Positions 50,980-59,071 of a stretch of DNA of 64,000 nucleotides are shown here, in pieces (the first letter of the stretch is position 1; each line of letters starts with the position of its first letter). The translations under genes and the position numbers were made by a program. Below the pieces are notes generated by a model. That model was not told where the DNA came from and made no database searches. It worked only from the letters and a program-made list of their open reading frames with translations. Origin of the DNA: Firmicutes bacterium CAG:341 (GTDB lineage Bacteria > Bacillota > Clostridia > Oscillospirales > Acutalibacteraceae); assembly GCA_000434995.1 (NCBI GenBank), contig FR895335.1:39986-103985 (forward strand), read 5' to 3'.

Positions 50980-51408
50980 CTAAAACGGTCTTGTATTATC
51001 ATAAACAGCAGCGTTTGCCCATGGGTTTCTGCCTTTTACATTTACAACATTGACCTTGCGTATTGATTTAACAACAGCACCCTCGCCTTCGCTTACAGCA
51101 ATCGCAGCCGCAATTGCCGCAACTACTTCGCCGCTGATACCGGCTTCAACCTGCGGTGCATTTGCATTGCTTGCAACTGCCTTTGGTGCAGGTGCAGGAG
51201 TTGGAAGCTTATGTTTACTCTTTGTTATTTTTTCGGTTTTTCCTTTTTTAGCCTTAGCTTCGGCACTTGAAACTATCTTTCCAAATGCATAGAAAATAAT
51301 AATTAAAAGCATAAGCATCAGAAATACTATTCCGGCACCGGCGATAACTACCGTAGATGTGAAAGTAGCACTTCTGTCAGGCACTAATTCTAATAAAATC
51401 GGACTCAC
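50980..51408 (-). CDS. Sodium-pump decarboxylase gamma/delta (OadG-type) subunit
   Basis: The 142-residue protein has one N-terminal membrane helix (about 19-43, IAGAGIVFLMLMLLIIIFYAFG), a charged Lys-rich segment, a Pro/Ala-rich hinge (LPTPAPAPKAVA) and a C-terminal motif VEAGISGEVVAAIAAAIAV plus NPWANAAVYDNTRPF, which fits OadG-like subunits that hold the membrane and carboxyltransferase parts together. The start is a GTG at 51408. A biotin carrier, which often follows the hinge or lies as a separate gene, is missing here. Confidence 0.85.
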   Translation of the reverse strand: MSPILLELVPDRSATFTSTVVIAGAGIVFLMLMLLIIIFYAFGKIVSSAEAKAKKGKTEKITKSKHKLPTPAPAPKAVASNANAPQVEAGISGEVVAAIAAAIAVSEGEGAVVKSIRKVNVVNVKGRNPWANAAVYDNTRPF

Positions 51409-51518
51409 CTATATTCCCCCATTATATAAAAGATTAGTTAGTATTATAAATCATAACATTAAAAAATTCAACGACTTTTTACAATATTTTCAAATATAGT
51501 AAAGTTGTATAAAATTGC

Positions 51519-51546
51519 TTGATTTTTCAAATAAATAGTATATAAT
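51519..51546 (+). promoter_or_regulatory. Promoter of the 44-aa microprotein gene
   Basis: TTGATT (51519-51524), 16 bases and TATAAT (51541-51546), 24 bases before the start codon. Confidence 0.55.
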
Positions 51547-51570
51547 ATTATTAACAAAGGAGGTTTAATT

Positions 51571-51705
51571 ATGACAGAAAAAACTTTAATAATTGCAATA
51601 CTTGTTGCACTTATACTTCTTTGGTTTGCCGAAACCTTAAATATGAAAAAAACAAGCAAAGTTTTAGGCGGCGCAATCGACCTTGCATTTGCAATTCTTC
51701 GTTAG
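51571..51705 (+). CDS. 44-residue membrane microprotein
   Basis: An ATG at 51571 with a full AAAGGAGG site gives MTEKTLIIAILVALILLWFA, a membrane helix, then ETLNMKKTSKVLGGAIDLAF and AILR before TAG. It has a good promoter, ideal ribosome site and a perfect 14-bp terminator, so it is very likely expressed. The second half is weakly amphipathic. No family is recognised; a role as a small regulatory or scaffold membrane peptide is possible but unproven. Confidence 0.7.
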   Translation: MTEKTLIIAILVALILLWFAETLNMKKTSKVLGGAIDLAFAILR

Positions 51706-51729
51706 CATAATACATATTGGCAAATATAA

Positions 51730-51763
51730 AATGCACCTGCATATATGCAGGTGCATTCTTATT
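51730..51763. terminator. Bidirectional terminator between the microprotein and the subtilase
   Basis: A perfect 28-base palindrome (51730-51757, arms AATGCACCTGCATA) followed by CTTATTTCTTATT. The convergent subtilase gene ends at 51766. Confidence 0.88.
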
Positions 51764-51765
51764 TC

Positions 51766-54660
51766 TTATTTTTTGTTGATTATGGCAAAATCTTTTGCAT
51801 TTAATATATTATCGTTATTCAAATCAAGTAAAGCAGAAATCGTGCTTTCTTTTTTATTTTTGTTTATTTCTTCCAAATCCCACAGCGACTTTACAAAGCA
51901 CAGATTAAGCGTAAGCTCTTTATCGTGAGTACTGTAATAAACAGTATCATCACTGATTTTGTTAAAACTTATTTGCCCCGTTTCAATAAAATCAACATTC
52001 ATTTTTTTAGCCCAATTTGCCGCGTAGCTCAAATTCGGTGCTGCAAATGTTATATTTTTATTTTCATATGAACTCGGCAAATTATTCAAATCACTGCCGA
52101 AATACCAAACACCGCCTGTGTTATTATTTATATAATCAATAGATTTCACCTTGGTTAAAATAACCGTTTTAAGCTTTGCACATTTGTACATAAAAGGCTC
52201 GCTTTTGCTTGAATATACTTCTTCTGCCCTTGGTGCAAAAATATATGTTAGCTGCGCCTTTTTGCCCAAATTCATTGCCCCTTGCATATTAGCCGACCAG
52301 GATATATTCGGCAAATTTTTACAATTAGGCAAAAACAGACCTTTTAGTGATACACAATCCGTAAAATATGAAGAAGTAACATCATTAAATTCTTCAACGC
52401 TTTGCATATTTATTTTTTCCAAATTTTCGCAATATGAAAATGTGTCCGGCATTATCCTTGTTACATTTGGAATATTTACATAATTAAGACTCTCACAATT
52501 ATAAAACGCCTTCGTATCAAGCTTGGTGCAATTTGGCAAATTGGCACTTGCGATGCCTGATTTCCTAAATGCATTTGCACTCACTTCTCTGACATTTGTT
52601 AAATCAAAATTTGTAAGCATATTGCAATTGTAAAATGCCGACGCGTCAATTTTTTCAAGATTTGATGTGTTGACATGGCTTAAAAGCTTGCAATTATAAA
52701 AAGTACGGTAAACACCTTTAACATTAGGTAAATATGCCTCAATTATATTAGTGTTTTCAAACGCACCGTCCGCCTCGGTAACATTCGGAAATTTTGCGTT
52801 TGATATTCCCGTAAACGCAAACGCATTAGCACCGAGTTTTTCAACATTATTGCTAAACGGAATCGTTGTTAAAAGCTTGCAGTTTTTAAAACATCTGTTT
52901 CCGATATTGATGACATTTTTCATATTAACGCTGACGAGCGAAGCGCAGTTTTCAAACGCACCGTTTTCAACGGTTTTAACACCGTTTGCACTTATTGATG
53001 ATAAACTGCAATTTGCAAATGCGCTTACACCGATTTTTTCAACCGAATCAGGAAGATTAACACTTGTCAGACTAACATTATTGAAAACATTATCACCGAT
53101 TGCTTTAACCTTAATATTATTAACATAATCCGGTACGGTAATTGCGGATTTGCTGCCCTTATACCCTGTAATTATACCATCTGGGTTAATTTCAAAATCC
53201 CTGTCTTTACAGTCATATACTATTTCATAAGTTGCGGCTGCATATCGGCTTTTCTTTTTATCATCATAAGCGACTGCTATGATATGAGTATCTTTATCAA
53301 TCTTTATAGGTTTAGTATACAGCTCACCGCTTTTTGAAGTAGGAACGGTATCATCTAATGTATACATAATTTTTTCACCGTTTTTTGCCTTTATTTCAAG
53401 GTTAATCGGTTCATTATAAGTTCCCTGGGATATACTGAATGACGGTTCAGCCGCTCTTTCGTTGCAAATCAAGCCGGAATAATTCACTATTCCTGCACCG
53501 CACCATTCAAATTGAGTTATTTTATTATAAACGGGTACTGCTTCTTTGCAAATTTTATCTTCAACCTGCGCGGCAGTCATCTTACCGTTTTGCATTAAAA
53601 GTGTTGCCGCCGCACCGCTTACAAACGGAGCAGAAAACGATGTTCCGTTTTGATATGAATATGTACCGTCGAGCTCACAAGTATATACACCCACACCGGG
53701 AGCTGAAATATCAACGCATTTTCCGTAATTTGAAAAATCCGCCTTTTTATTATTTTTATTTGACGCCGAAACAGTAATTACTCCATCAATATTTGCAGGA
53801 TAATAATATTTTGCATTAACATTTTTATTTCCCGCAGAGGTTACAATGGTAACGCCCTTTGATATTAAAGTACGGGTAAGCGAATCACGCGTTGAACTGC
53901 CCGAAAGCGACTGAACGGAAAAGCTCATATTTATTACATCAGGCAATGACTTTTCGCTCAAAATATAATTAAGCGTGGCAATAATTTGCGAATTTGTACT
54001 CTTTCCGTCTTTATCAAAAGTTTTATAAGGCTTGATTTTAATATTATCCAAAGTGTTAAGCGCAATAACACCCGAAACATTAGTACCATGCCCGCTGTCA
54101 TCATAAAAGCTGTTTGCATTTGAGCTTGAACTGAAATTTTGATTACATTCAATTATTCTGCCGGCAAACGCTTCGTGCTTAGGGTTAATGCCTGTATCCA
54201 TAACTGCAACCGTAATATCACGGTACTTTTCCCCTGTTGAATTCAAATAATAATTTGTTACATCACATTGAACATTTTTTGCAGCCCATAAGTCCTTTGA
54301 AGTATCATTACCATTTGACTCCACATAGGCATAATCGTCCCTGTCACAATCTATGCCGAGTTTTTCAATATTCAACTTTGCATTTTCAGCCTTACTGTAA
54401 CTGTCAAACTGCATAATTTGGAAGCTTTGTGACCTTATCACAGCCACCGCCCCATAGGTTTCTTTAATCTTATTTGAATTTACAATAAGCCTGTTTTGAG
54501 TTTCCTGCCTGCTTTCGTATTTTTTTACAACAGCATTAAGTTGCTCGGTGAATGAGGTAGCTTCATTTTGCCGGTTAATATTATTTATGTTATACGCAAT
54601 CGTCCCACCGATACCTAAAAAAATCACAAAAGCCAGGACTAAAGAAATCAGTCTTTTCAT
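51766..54660 (-). CDS. Secreted S8 subtilisin-like protease with BspA leucine-rich repeats and dockerin-like tail
   Basis: The 964-residue protein has a signal peptide (about 1-22), a propeptide-like region, and a subtilase domain with catalytic Asp155 (VAVMDTGINP), His191 (SGHGTNVSG), oxyanion Asn278 (AGN) and Ser341 (NGTSFSAPFVSG). Next comes a chitobiase C-terminal-like module (TYNEPINLEIKAKNGEKIMY to AAATYEI, about 410-480), then roughly twelve BspA-type LRR_5 repeats (SVEKIGVSAFANCSLSS, VENGAFENCASLVSVNM and so on), and a final ALLDLNNDNILNAKDFAIIN, a single dockerin-like calcium loop. The protease is probably exported and held on the surface, attacking host or diet proteins. GGTGGGG lies before the ATG. 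Confidence 0.92.
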   Translation of the reverse strand: MKRLISLVLAFVIFLGIGGTIAYNINNINRQNEATSFTEQLNAVVKKYESRQETQNRLIVNSNKIKETYGAVAVIRSQSFQIMQFDSYSKAENAKLNIEKLGIDCDRDDYAYVESNGNDTSKDLWAAKNVQCDVTNYYLNSTGEKYRDITVAVMDTGINPKHEAFAGRIIECNQNFSSSSNANSFYDDSGHGTNVSGVIALNTLDNIKIKPYKTFDKDGKSTNSQIIATLNYILSEKSLPDVINMSFSVQSLSGSSTRDSLTRTLISKGVTIVTSAGNKNVNAKYYYPANIDGVITVSASNKNNKKADFSNYGKCVDISAPGVGVYTCELDGTYSYQNGTSFSAPFVSGAAATLLMQNGKMTAAQVEDKICKEAVPVYNKITQFEWCGAGIVNYSGLICNERAAEPSFSISQGTYNEPINLEIKAKNGEKIMYTLDDTVPTSKSGELYTKPIKIDKDTHIIAVAYDDKKKSRYAAATYEIVYDCKDRDFEINPDGIITGYKGSKSAITVPDYVNNIKVKAIGDNVFNNVSLTSVNLPDSVEKIGVSAFANCSLSSISANGVKTVENGAFENCASLVSVNMKNVINIGNRCFKNCKLLTTIPFSNNVEKLGANAFAFTGISNAKFPNVTEADGAFENTNIIEAYLPNVKGVYRTFYNCKLLSHVNTSNLEKIDASAFYNCNMLTNFDLTNVREVSANAFRKSGIASANLPNCTKLDTKAFYNCESLNYVNIPNVTRIMPDTFSYCENLEKINMQSVEEFNDVTSSYFTDCVSLKGLFLPNCKNLPNISWSANMQGAMNLGKKAQLTYIFAPRAEEVYSSKSEPFMYKCAKLKTVILTKVKSIDYINNNTGGVWYFGSDLNNLPSSYENKNITFAAPNLSYAANWAKKMNVDFIETGQISFNKISDDTVYYSTHDKELTLNLCFVKSLWDLEEINKNKKESTISALLDLNNDNILNAKDFAIINKK

Positions 54661-54794
54661 TTAAACCCCACCGAATAAATATATTTTGCAATTTCATAAA
54701 TAAATATTATCTTATATGCTTATTATAACACCTAATTTCGCCGATTTCTATTACACATTACGCAATATGTATATAATCTATAAAAATAATTGTA

Positions 54795-54852
54795 CAAAAA
54801 CAACAAAAGTGTGGCTGTAATTCGGTTAATATTTAACCAAACAGCCACACTT
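54795..54852 (-). terminator. Terminator of the ilvD-to-ABC-ATPase operon
   Basis: On the minus strand AAGTGTGGCTGT and ACAGCCACACTT (54852-54841 with 54818-54807) enclose an inner GGTTAA/TTAACC stem; a T-rich tract follows (54806-54795). Confidence 0.85.
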
Positions 54853-54871
54853 AATTATTTTTTATAATTGT

Positions 54872-55639
54872 TTAAAATAATTTTTTATTCTTTTTAGGTG
54901 ATGAAACTTTTTCGTTATACACCTGTGTAACCTCTTCTACCGGGCCTTGAGATATAATTTTACCGTGGTCAAGCAGAATTGCGGTATCACAAATAGCCAT
55001 AACCTGGTCAATACTGTGTGATACAAAAAGAACTGTTACACCGCTGTCAAAAAGTGACTGAACTTTTGCCAAGCTCTTTTTTCTGAAACCTGCGTCACCT
55101 ACCGAAAGAACTTCATCAAGTATAAGAACATCAGGTTCAACAGCAGTTGCAATTGAAAAGCCCAAACGCGATTTCATACCGCTTGAATAGTTTTTAACAG
55201 GTACTTCTATGAAATCGCCGAGTTCTGAAAATTCAACAATTTCATCATACTTTGACTGAATAAACTCCCTTGAATAGCCGAGAATGGCACCGTAAAGGAA
55301 AATGTTTTCTCTGCCGGAATAGTTACCGTCAAAGCCTGCGCCGAGTTCAAGAAGCGGTGCAATAACACCCTGCTTTTCAATCTTGCCTTTAGTCGGCTTA
55401 TAAACACCTACAATTGTTTTTAACAGTGTACTTTTACCTGCACCGTTAAGCCCCATAATTGCAAGATGCTCGCCCTTTTTAACTTTAAAGTTAATATCTT
55501 TTAAAGCGTCAAATTTATTGTATTCAAGCTTTCCTGTAATAAGCTTAATAGCGTATTCCTTAAGGTTGTCCACCTTTTCTTTATTAAGAATAAATGACAT
55601 TGTAACATTTTCAACACTGATTGCAATATCCTTATCCAT
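54872..55639 (-). CDS. Polysaccharide/teichoic-acid export ABC ATPase (TagH/Wzt-like) without adjacent permease
   Basis: The 255-residue ATPase has VTMSFILNKEKVDNLKEYAI (the long loop typical of TagH/RfbB types), Walker A GLNGAGKST, signature YSSGMKSRLGFSIA, Walker B LILDEVLSVGD and H-loop LFVSHSIDQVMAI. These match ATPases of wall teichoic acid, O-antigen or capsule exporters. The usual TagG/Wzm permease is not present in the window, and the C-terminal carbohydrate domain of Wzt is absent. It follows a membrane protein by 32 bases in an operon that starts at ilvD. GGTGGTG precedes the ATG. Confidence 0.88.
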   Translation of the reverse strand: MDKDIAISVENVTMSFILNKEKVDNLKEYAIKLITGKLEYNKFDALKDINFKVKKGEHLAIMGLNGAGKSTLLKTIVGVYKPTKGKIEKQGVIAPLLELGAGFDGNYSGRENIFLYGAILGYSREFIQSKYDEIVEFSELGDFIEVPVKNYSSGMKSRLGFSIATAVEPDVLILDEVLSVGDAGFRKKSLAKVQSLFDSGVTVLFVSHSIDQVMAICDTAILLDHGKIISQGPVEEVTQVYNEKVSSPKKNKKLF

Positions 55640-55671
55640 TTAAACACCACCCTATTATTCATTGCGCAAAT

Positions 55672-56523
55672 TTAATCCTCACGCTTTAGCTTCCAGCTTA
55701 TTGCAAGAAGCAGTAACGCTATCAAAAACAACAGCACCGCACAAATCGCAACAGCACCGATAGCCGTATTAACATAATTATCAACAGCATTTTTGATAAA
55801 CGCAGGATAAATATCTATTGATTTTATTTTAAAGATTATAACAGCAATTAAAGAAACAATCAAGTCCGTTATTGAAGCGGCACAAAAAGACGCACCGAGC
55901 GCACGCAAACTTCTGTATTCCTTTTTGCCTGTAAAGTACAGCATAGAGCCGAAAACAAGTGTTAAAAATACAGCAATTGCAAGAAAAACACTTGAAGCAA
56001 TTTTTCCTAAATTCATCGCAGTTTCAATCAGCTTTGTTTTAGGAAGAGTGAGCGAAGAATTTATAAAGCCTTTTATACTGTCAAGCTGGGCATTTTCGGC
56101 TTCTTCGTTTTTTTCAAAACCGTTTGCTTTTACCTGTGTTTCAATTTCAGCTTTAATTTTATTCATCAACTCATCAATTTCCTGCTTTGATGATGCAGAT
56201 GTGTAGCCGACTTTTGACTTAAACTGCCCTGCGGAAAATGATTTAATAATATCTTCTGCTCTGTTTTGTGTAATTATATCATCAATGTTTGAAGTATTCA
56301 AACCGTTTTTGATAAAAGTGTCGCTTGTATAATCAATCAAATCCTGCCTAAATGCAGATGTAACATTATATGATACAATTTGATTTTCAACTGTGTTACC
56401 GTTTAAAATCACCGTTTTGGTAACGCATGCTATTGTTAAAATTCCAAGCATTACGAAAAGGCAAAACGCAAGTATATTCCTGTTTCTGAAATCACTTTTG
56501 GAATCGTGGAGTTTTCTGCTCAT
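55672..56523 (-). CDS. Membrane protein of unknown function in the sortase-like/ABC cluster
   Basis: The 283-residue protein has one N-terminal helix (about 18-40), a soluble extracytoplasmic region (about 45-165, rich in Lys, Asn and Ile with a coiled-coil-like stretch QEIDELMNKIKAEIETQVKA), and three helices in the C-terminal 120 residues ending in a basic KLKRED tail. No known domain is recognised. Its start overlaps the end of the sortase-like gene by four bases (ATGA), and the ABC ATPase follows 32 bases later, so the three products probably act together at the membrane. Confidence 0.75.
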   Translation of the reverse strand: MSRKLHDSKSDFRNRNILAFCLFVMLGILTIACVTKTVILNGNTVENQIVSYNVTSAFRQDLIDYTSDTFIKNGLNTSNIDDIITQNRAEDIIKSFSAGQFKSKVGYTSASSKQEIDELMNKIKAEIETQVKANGFEKNEEAENAQLDSIKGFINSSLTLPKTKLIETAMNLGKIASSVFLAIAVFLTLVFGSMLYFTGKKEYRSLRALGASFCAASITDLIVSLIAVIIFKIKSIDIYPAFIKNAVDNYVNTAIGAVAICAVLLFLIALLLLAISWKLKRED

Positions 56524-57167
56524 TTTGCATTAACCTCCTCGCTTGTCTTTTCACAAATAACATATAGGCGCTTTGCGCTGTTTTCGCCGAAATCCGAAAA
56601 GATACTTTTTAATATTAAATTATCATTGTATTTTTCTGCGGCACTGTCATTATTTTCGCCTATAAAGGTATCAATAACTTTATAGTTAATGGTTTTATCC
56701 GAAGTGGTAATAACAAATTTATCACCTTTTTGAACATATTTTAATGACATAAAATATGTTTCGTCATATCCGGTAATAAAAGTATTTTTACCTGCGCTAA
56801 ACGGCGGCTTTTCATCATTAAGCACGCCTGCACCGTATCTGAATGATACTCTGTTTGAGCCATAATATGCCGGTACTTCAATACCCCTTTTTTCACAAGT
56901 GATATTTGCAATATGGCTGCCGAAAGCCAAACTTTCGCTGTCAATAGGGGTTAGAGTATTTTGACTTTGGTCAATTTCTATATCCCTTATACCGATAGGC
57001 ATATCAGCTTCAAGCTTATGCACCAAGTTGCAGGCAGGCTTGTTTACAGCAATAATTGCTCCCACAATAATTATTATTGCTGTAACAACAAATACAATTA
57101 CTGTTTTTGCAAAATCATTCGGTGATTTCCTGTATCTTGAATGGCTCTTTTTACTCTTCTCATTCAT
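56520..57167 (-). CDS. Sortase-fold protein lacking the catalytic histidine
   Basis: The 215-residue protein has a signal anchor (about 21-41) and an extracellular domain with the sortase pattern: FGSHIANITCEKRGIEVPAYYG, then KNTFITGYDETYFMSLKYVQKGDKFVI and NYKVIDTF, and LYVICEK at the end. In active sortases the first of these motifs reads TGH and the last LxTC followed by an Arg strand. Here the His is Tyr134, while Cys205 is kept, and the chain ends ten residues after the Cys, so the Arg is gone too. It is probably a non-catalytic sortase relative. It lies 21 bases after ilvD and overlaps the next gene. Confidence 0.7.
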   Translation of the reverse strand: MNEKSKKSHSRYRKSPNDFAKTVIVFVVTAIIIIVGAIIAVNKPACNLVHKLEADMPIGIRDIEIDQSQNTLTPIDSESLAFGSHIANITCEKRGIEVPAYYGSNRVSFRYGAGVLNDEKPPFSAGKNTFITGYDETYFMSLKYVQKGDKFVITTSDKTINYKVIDTFIGENNDSAAEKYNDNLILKSIFSDFGENSAKRLYVICEKTSEEVNAK

Positions 57168-57188
57168 ACTGCTTATATAAATCCCCGC

Positions 57189-58850
57189 TTAGTCTTCAAA
57201 TACAGCGCCTTTAGCACCGCTTGTTACATGCTGCGCATAACGCTTAAGGTAACCTGTAAGATTTTGAACAGGAGGTTGCCATTTTGCTTTTCTTTGAGCA
57301 AGAACTTCATCTGAAACATTAACTTTAAGAACTCTTGCAGGAATATCAATTTCGATTTCATCCCCGTCTTCAACAAGGGCAATTGTGCCGCCCATTGCAG
57401 CTTCAGGGCTGATATGGCCGATTGAAGCACCCCTTGTAGCACCTGAAAAACGACCGTCTGTAAGAAGTGCAACAGATGAGCCAAGCCCCATACCGATAAT
57501 TGCAGAAGTAGGTGAAAGCATTTCTCTCATACCCGGGCCACCTTTAGGACCTTCATAGCGGATAACAACAACATCACCTGCAACAACCTTGCCGCCTGTA
57601 ATAGCCGCAATAGCTTCCTCTTCACTGTTGTAGCATTTAGCAGGGCCTTTATGCTGCATCATTTCAGGGGCAACCGCACCCTTCTTAACTACTGCACCGT
57701 CCATAGCAAGATTGCCTGTAAGTACAGCGATACCGCCGTCTGCTGAAAACGGATCTTCAATTTTACGGATAATAGTTCCGTCAGCATCAGGAGCATTTGC
57801 AATTCTGTCAGCAACCGTACCGTTTACAGTAAGTGCGTCAGTGTTAATCATACCGCCCCTTGCAAGTTCCTTAACTACTGCTTGAATACCGCCTACATCA
57901 TTAAGGTCTGTGATGAATACAGAAGAAGCAGGGTTGAGCTTACAAATCTGCGGTGTCTTTCTGCCGTAAGCGTCAAGCTGCGCAAGGTCAATATCATGGC
58001 CTGCTGCATGTGCAATAGCAGTAAGATGTAAAATTGTGTTAGTTGAACAGCCGATAGCCATATCTGTACGCATAGCGTTTTCAATGGCTTTTTCTGTAAT
58101 AATATCAGAAGGCTTAATATCTTCTTTAAGAAGGTCCATTACTCTTTCACCAGCCTGCTTTGCAAGGCGAAGTCTTGCACTCATAACAGCAGGAATAGTA
58201 CCTGAACCCGGAAGCGACATACCGATTGTTTCAGTAAGGCAGTTCATTGAATTGGCAGTATACATACCCGAGCATGAACCGCATGTAGGGCAAGCTGTAA
58301 ATGCACATGATTCAAGGTTTTCATCACTCATCTTACCTACTGCATTTGCGCCTACATATTCAAACTGCTCTGAAAGGCCGATACGATTTGTAGTTTCTGT
58401 ACTTTTACCCGGAAGCATAGGGCCGCCACTGATAAATATACAAGGAAGATTAAGCCTGCACGCAGCAAGAAGCATACCCGGTACAATCTTATCACAGTTT
58501 GGAATAAATACGATTGCATCAAGCGGGTGAGCTGTAAGCATTACTTCAATTGAATCGGCAATAAGTTCCCTTGAACAAAGTGAGTACTTCATACCCTTAT
58601 GGTTCATAGCAATACCGTCGCAGACACCGATAGTGTTAAATTCAAACGGTACACCGCCTGCATTTCTGATGCCGGCTTTTACTTGCTCTGCTATTTTATC
58701 AAGGTGCATATGACCCGGAATATAATCACTTTTTGAGTTAACTACTGCAACAAAAGGCCTTTTCATTTCAAGTTCATCAATACCGAGTGCTCTTAAAAGA
58801 GAACGGTGAGGCGCTCTTGATGGGCCTTCTTTAATTAAATCTGATCTCAT
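57189..58850 (-). CDS. ilvD: Dihydroxy-acid dehydratase IlvD
   Basis: The enzyme makes 2-keto acids for valine, leucine and isoleucine. The 553-residue product has ELEMKRPFVAVVNSKSDYIPGH, VCDGIAMNHKGMKYSLCSRE, FIPNCDKIVPGML and CPTCGSCSGMYTANSMNCL (Fe-S cluster and Mg sites), and GRFSGATRGASIGHISPEAA. Length and motifs are complete. AAGAAGG precedes the ATG. It heads an operon whose next genes (sortase-like, membrane protein, ABC ATPase) have no metabolic link to it. Its promoter carries a 15-bp palindrome just after the -10, a likely operator. Confidence 0.97.
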   Translation of the reverse strand: MRSDLIKEGPSRAPHRSLLRALGIDELEMKRPFVAVVNSKSDYIPGHMHLDKIAEQVKAGIRNAGGVPFEFNTIGVCDGIAMNHKGMKYSLCSRELIADSIEVMLTAHPLDAIVFIPNCDKIVPGMLLAACRLNLPCIFISGGPMLPGKSTETTNRIGLSEQFEYVGANAVGKMSDENLESCAFTACPTCGSCSGMYTANSMNCLTETIGMSLPGSGTIPAVMSARLRLAKQAGERVMDLLKEDIKPSDIITEKAIENAMRTDMAIGCSTNTILHLTAIAHAAGHDIDLAQLDAYGRKTPQICKLNPASSVFITDLNDVGGIQAVVKELARGGMINTDALTVNGTVADRIANAPDADGTIIRKIEDPFSADGGIAVLTGNLAMDGAVVKKGAVAPEMMQHKGPAKCYNSEEEAIAAITGGKVVAGDVVVIRYEGPKGGPGMREMLSPTSAIIGMGLGSSVALLTDGRFSGATRGASIGHISPEAAMGGTIALVEDGDEIEIDIPARVLKVNVSDEVLAQRKAKWQPPVQNLTGYLKRYAQHVTSGAKGAVFED

Positions 58851-58888
58851 ATCAATACCTTCTTTATATAAATGTAGTAATTATAATA

Positions 58889-58903
58889 GTTATAACTTAT
58901 AAC
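58889..58903 (-). promoter_or_regulatory. 15-bp palindrome at the ilvD transcription start
   Basis: GTTATAA, one base, TTATAAC lies immediately downstream of the ilvD -10 box, where a repressor would block initiation. The regulator is unknown. Confidence 0.5.
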
Positions 58904-58932
58904 ATTATATTATTTTTATTTGATAATTTCAA
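58904..58932 (-). promoter_or_regulatory. ilvD promoter
   Basis: On the minus strand TTGAAA (58932-58927), 17 bases and TATAAT (58909-58904). Confidence 0.6.
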
Positions 58933-58998
58933 TATCTTTTTTGTTAATTATAAAAAGGCGACTTTAAAAGCGTTTTATATAAGTATAACATTATTAAA

Positions 58999-59038
58999 AA
59001 ACAAAATATTTGACAAAACAAAATATTTGTATTATTAT
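58999..59038 (+). promoter_or_regulatory. Promoter with tandem 14-bp repeats before the barrel-less amidohydrolase
   Basis: TTGACA (59010-59015), 17 bases and TATTAT (59033-59038). A 14-bp sequence, AAACAAAATATTTG, occurs at 58999-59012 and again at 59016-59029 (17-base period), overlapping the -35 and filling the spacer. Confidence 0.55.
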
Positions 59039-59071
59039 TGCTGTACTATAAAAATACACGAGGTGAAAAGA

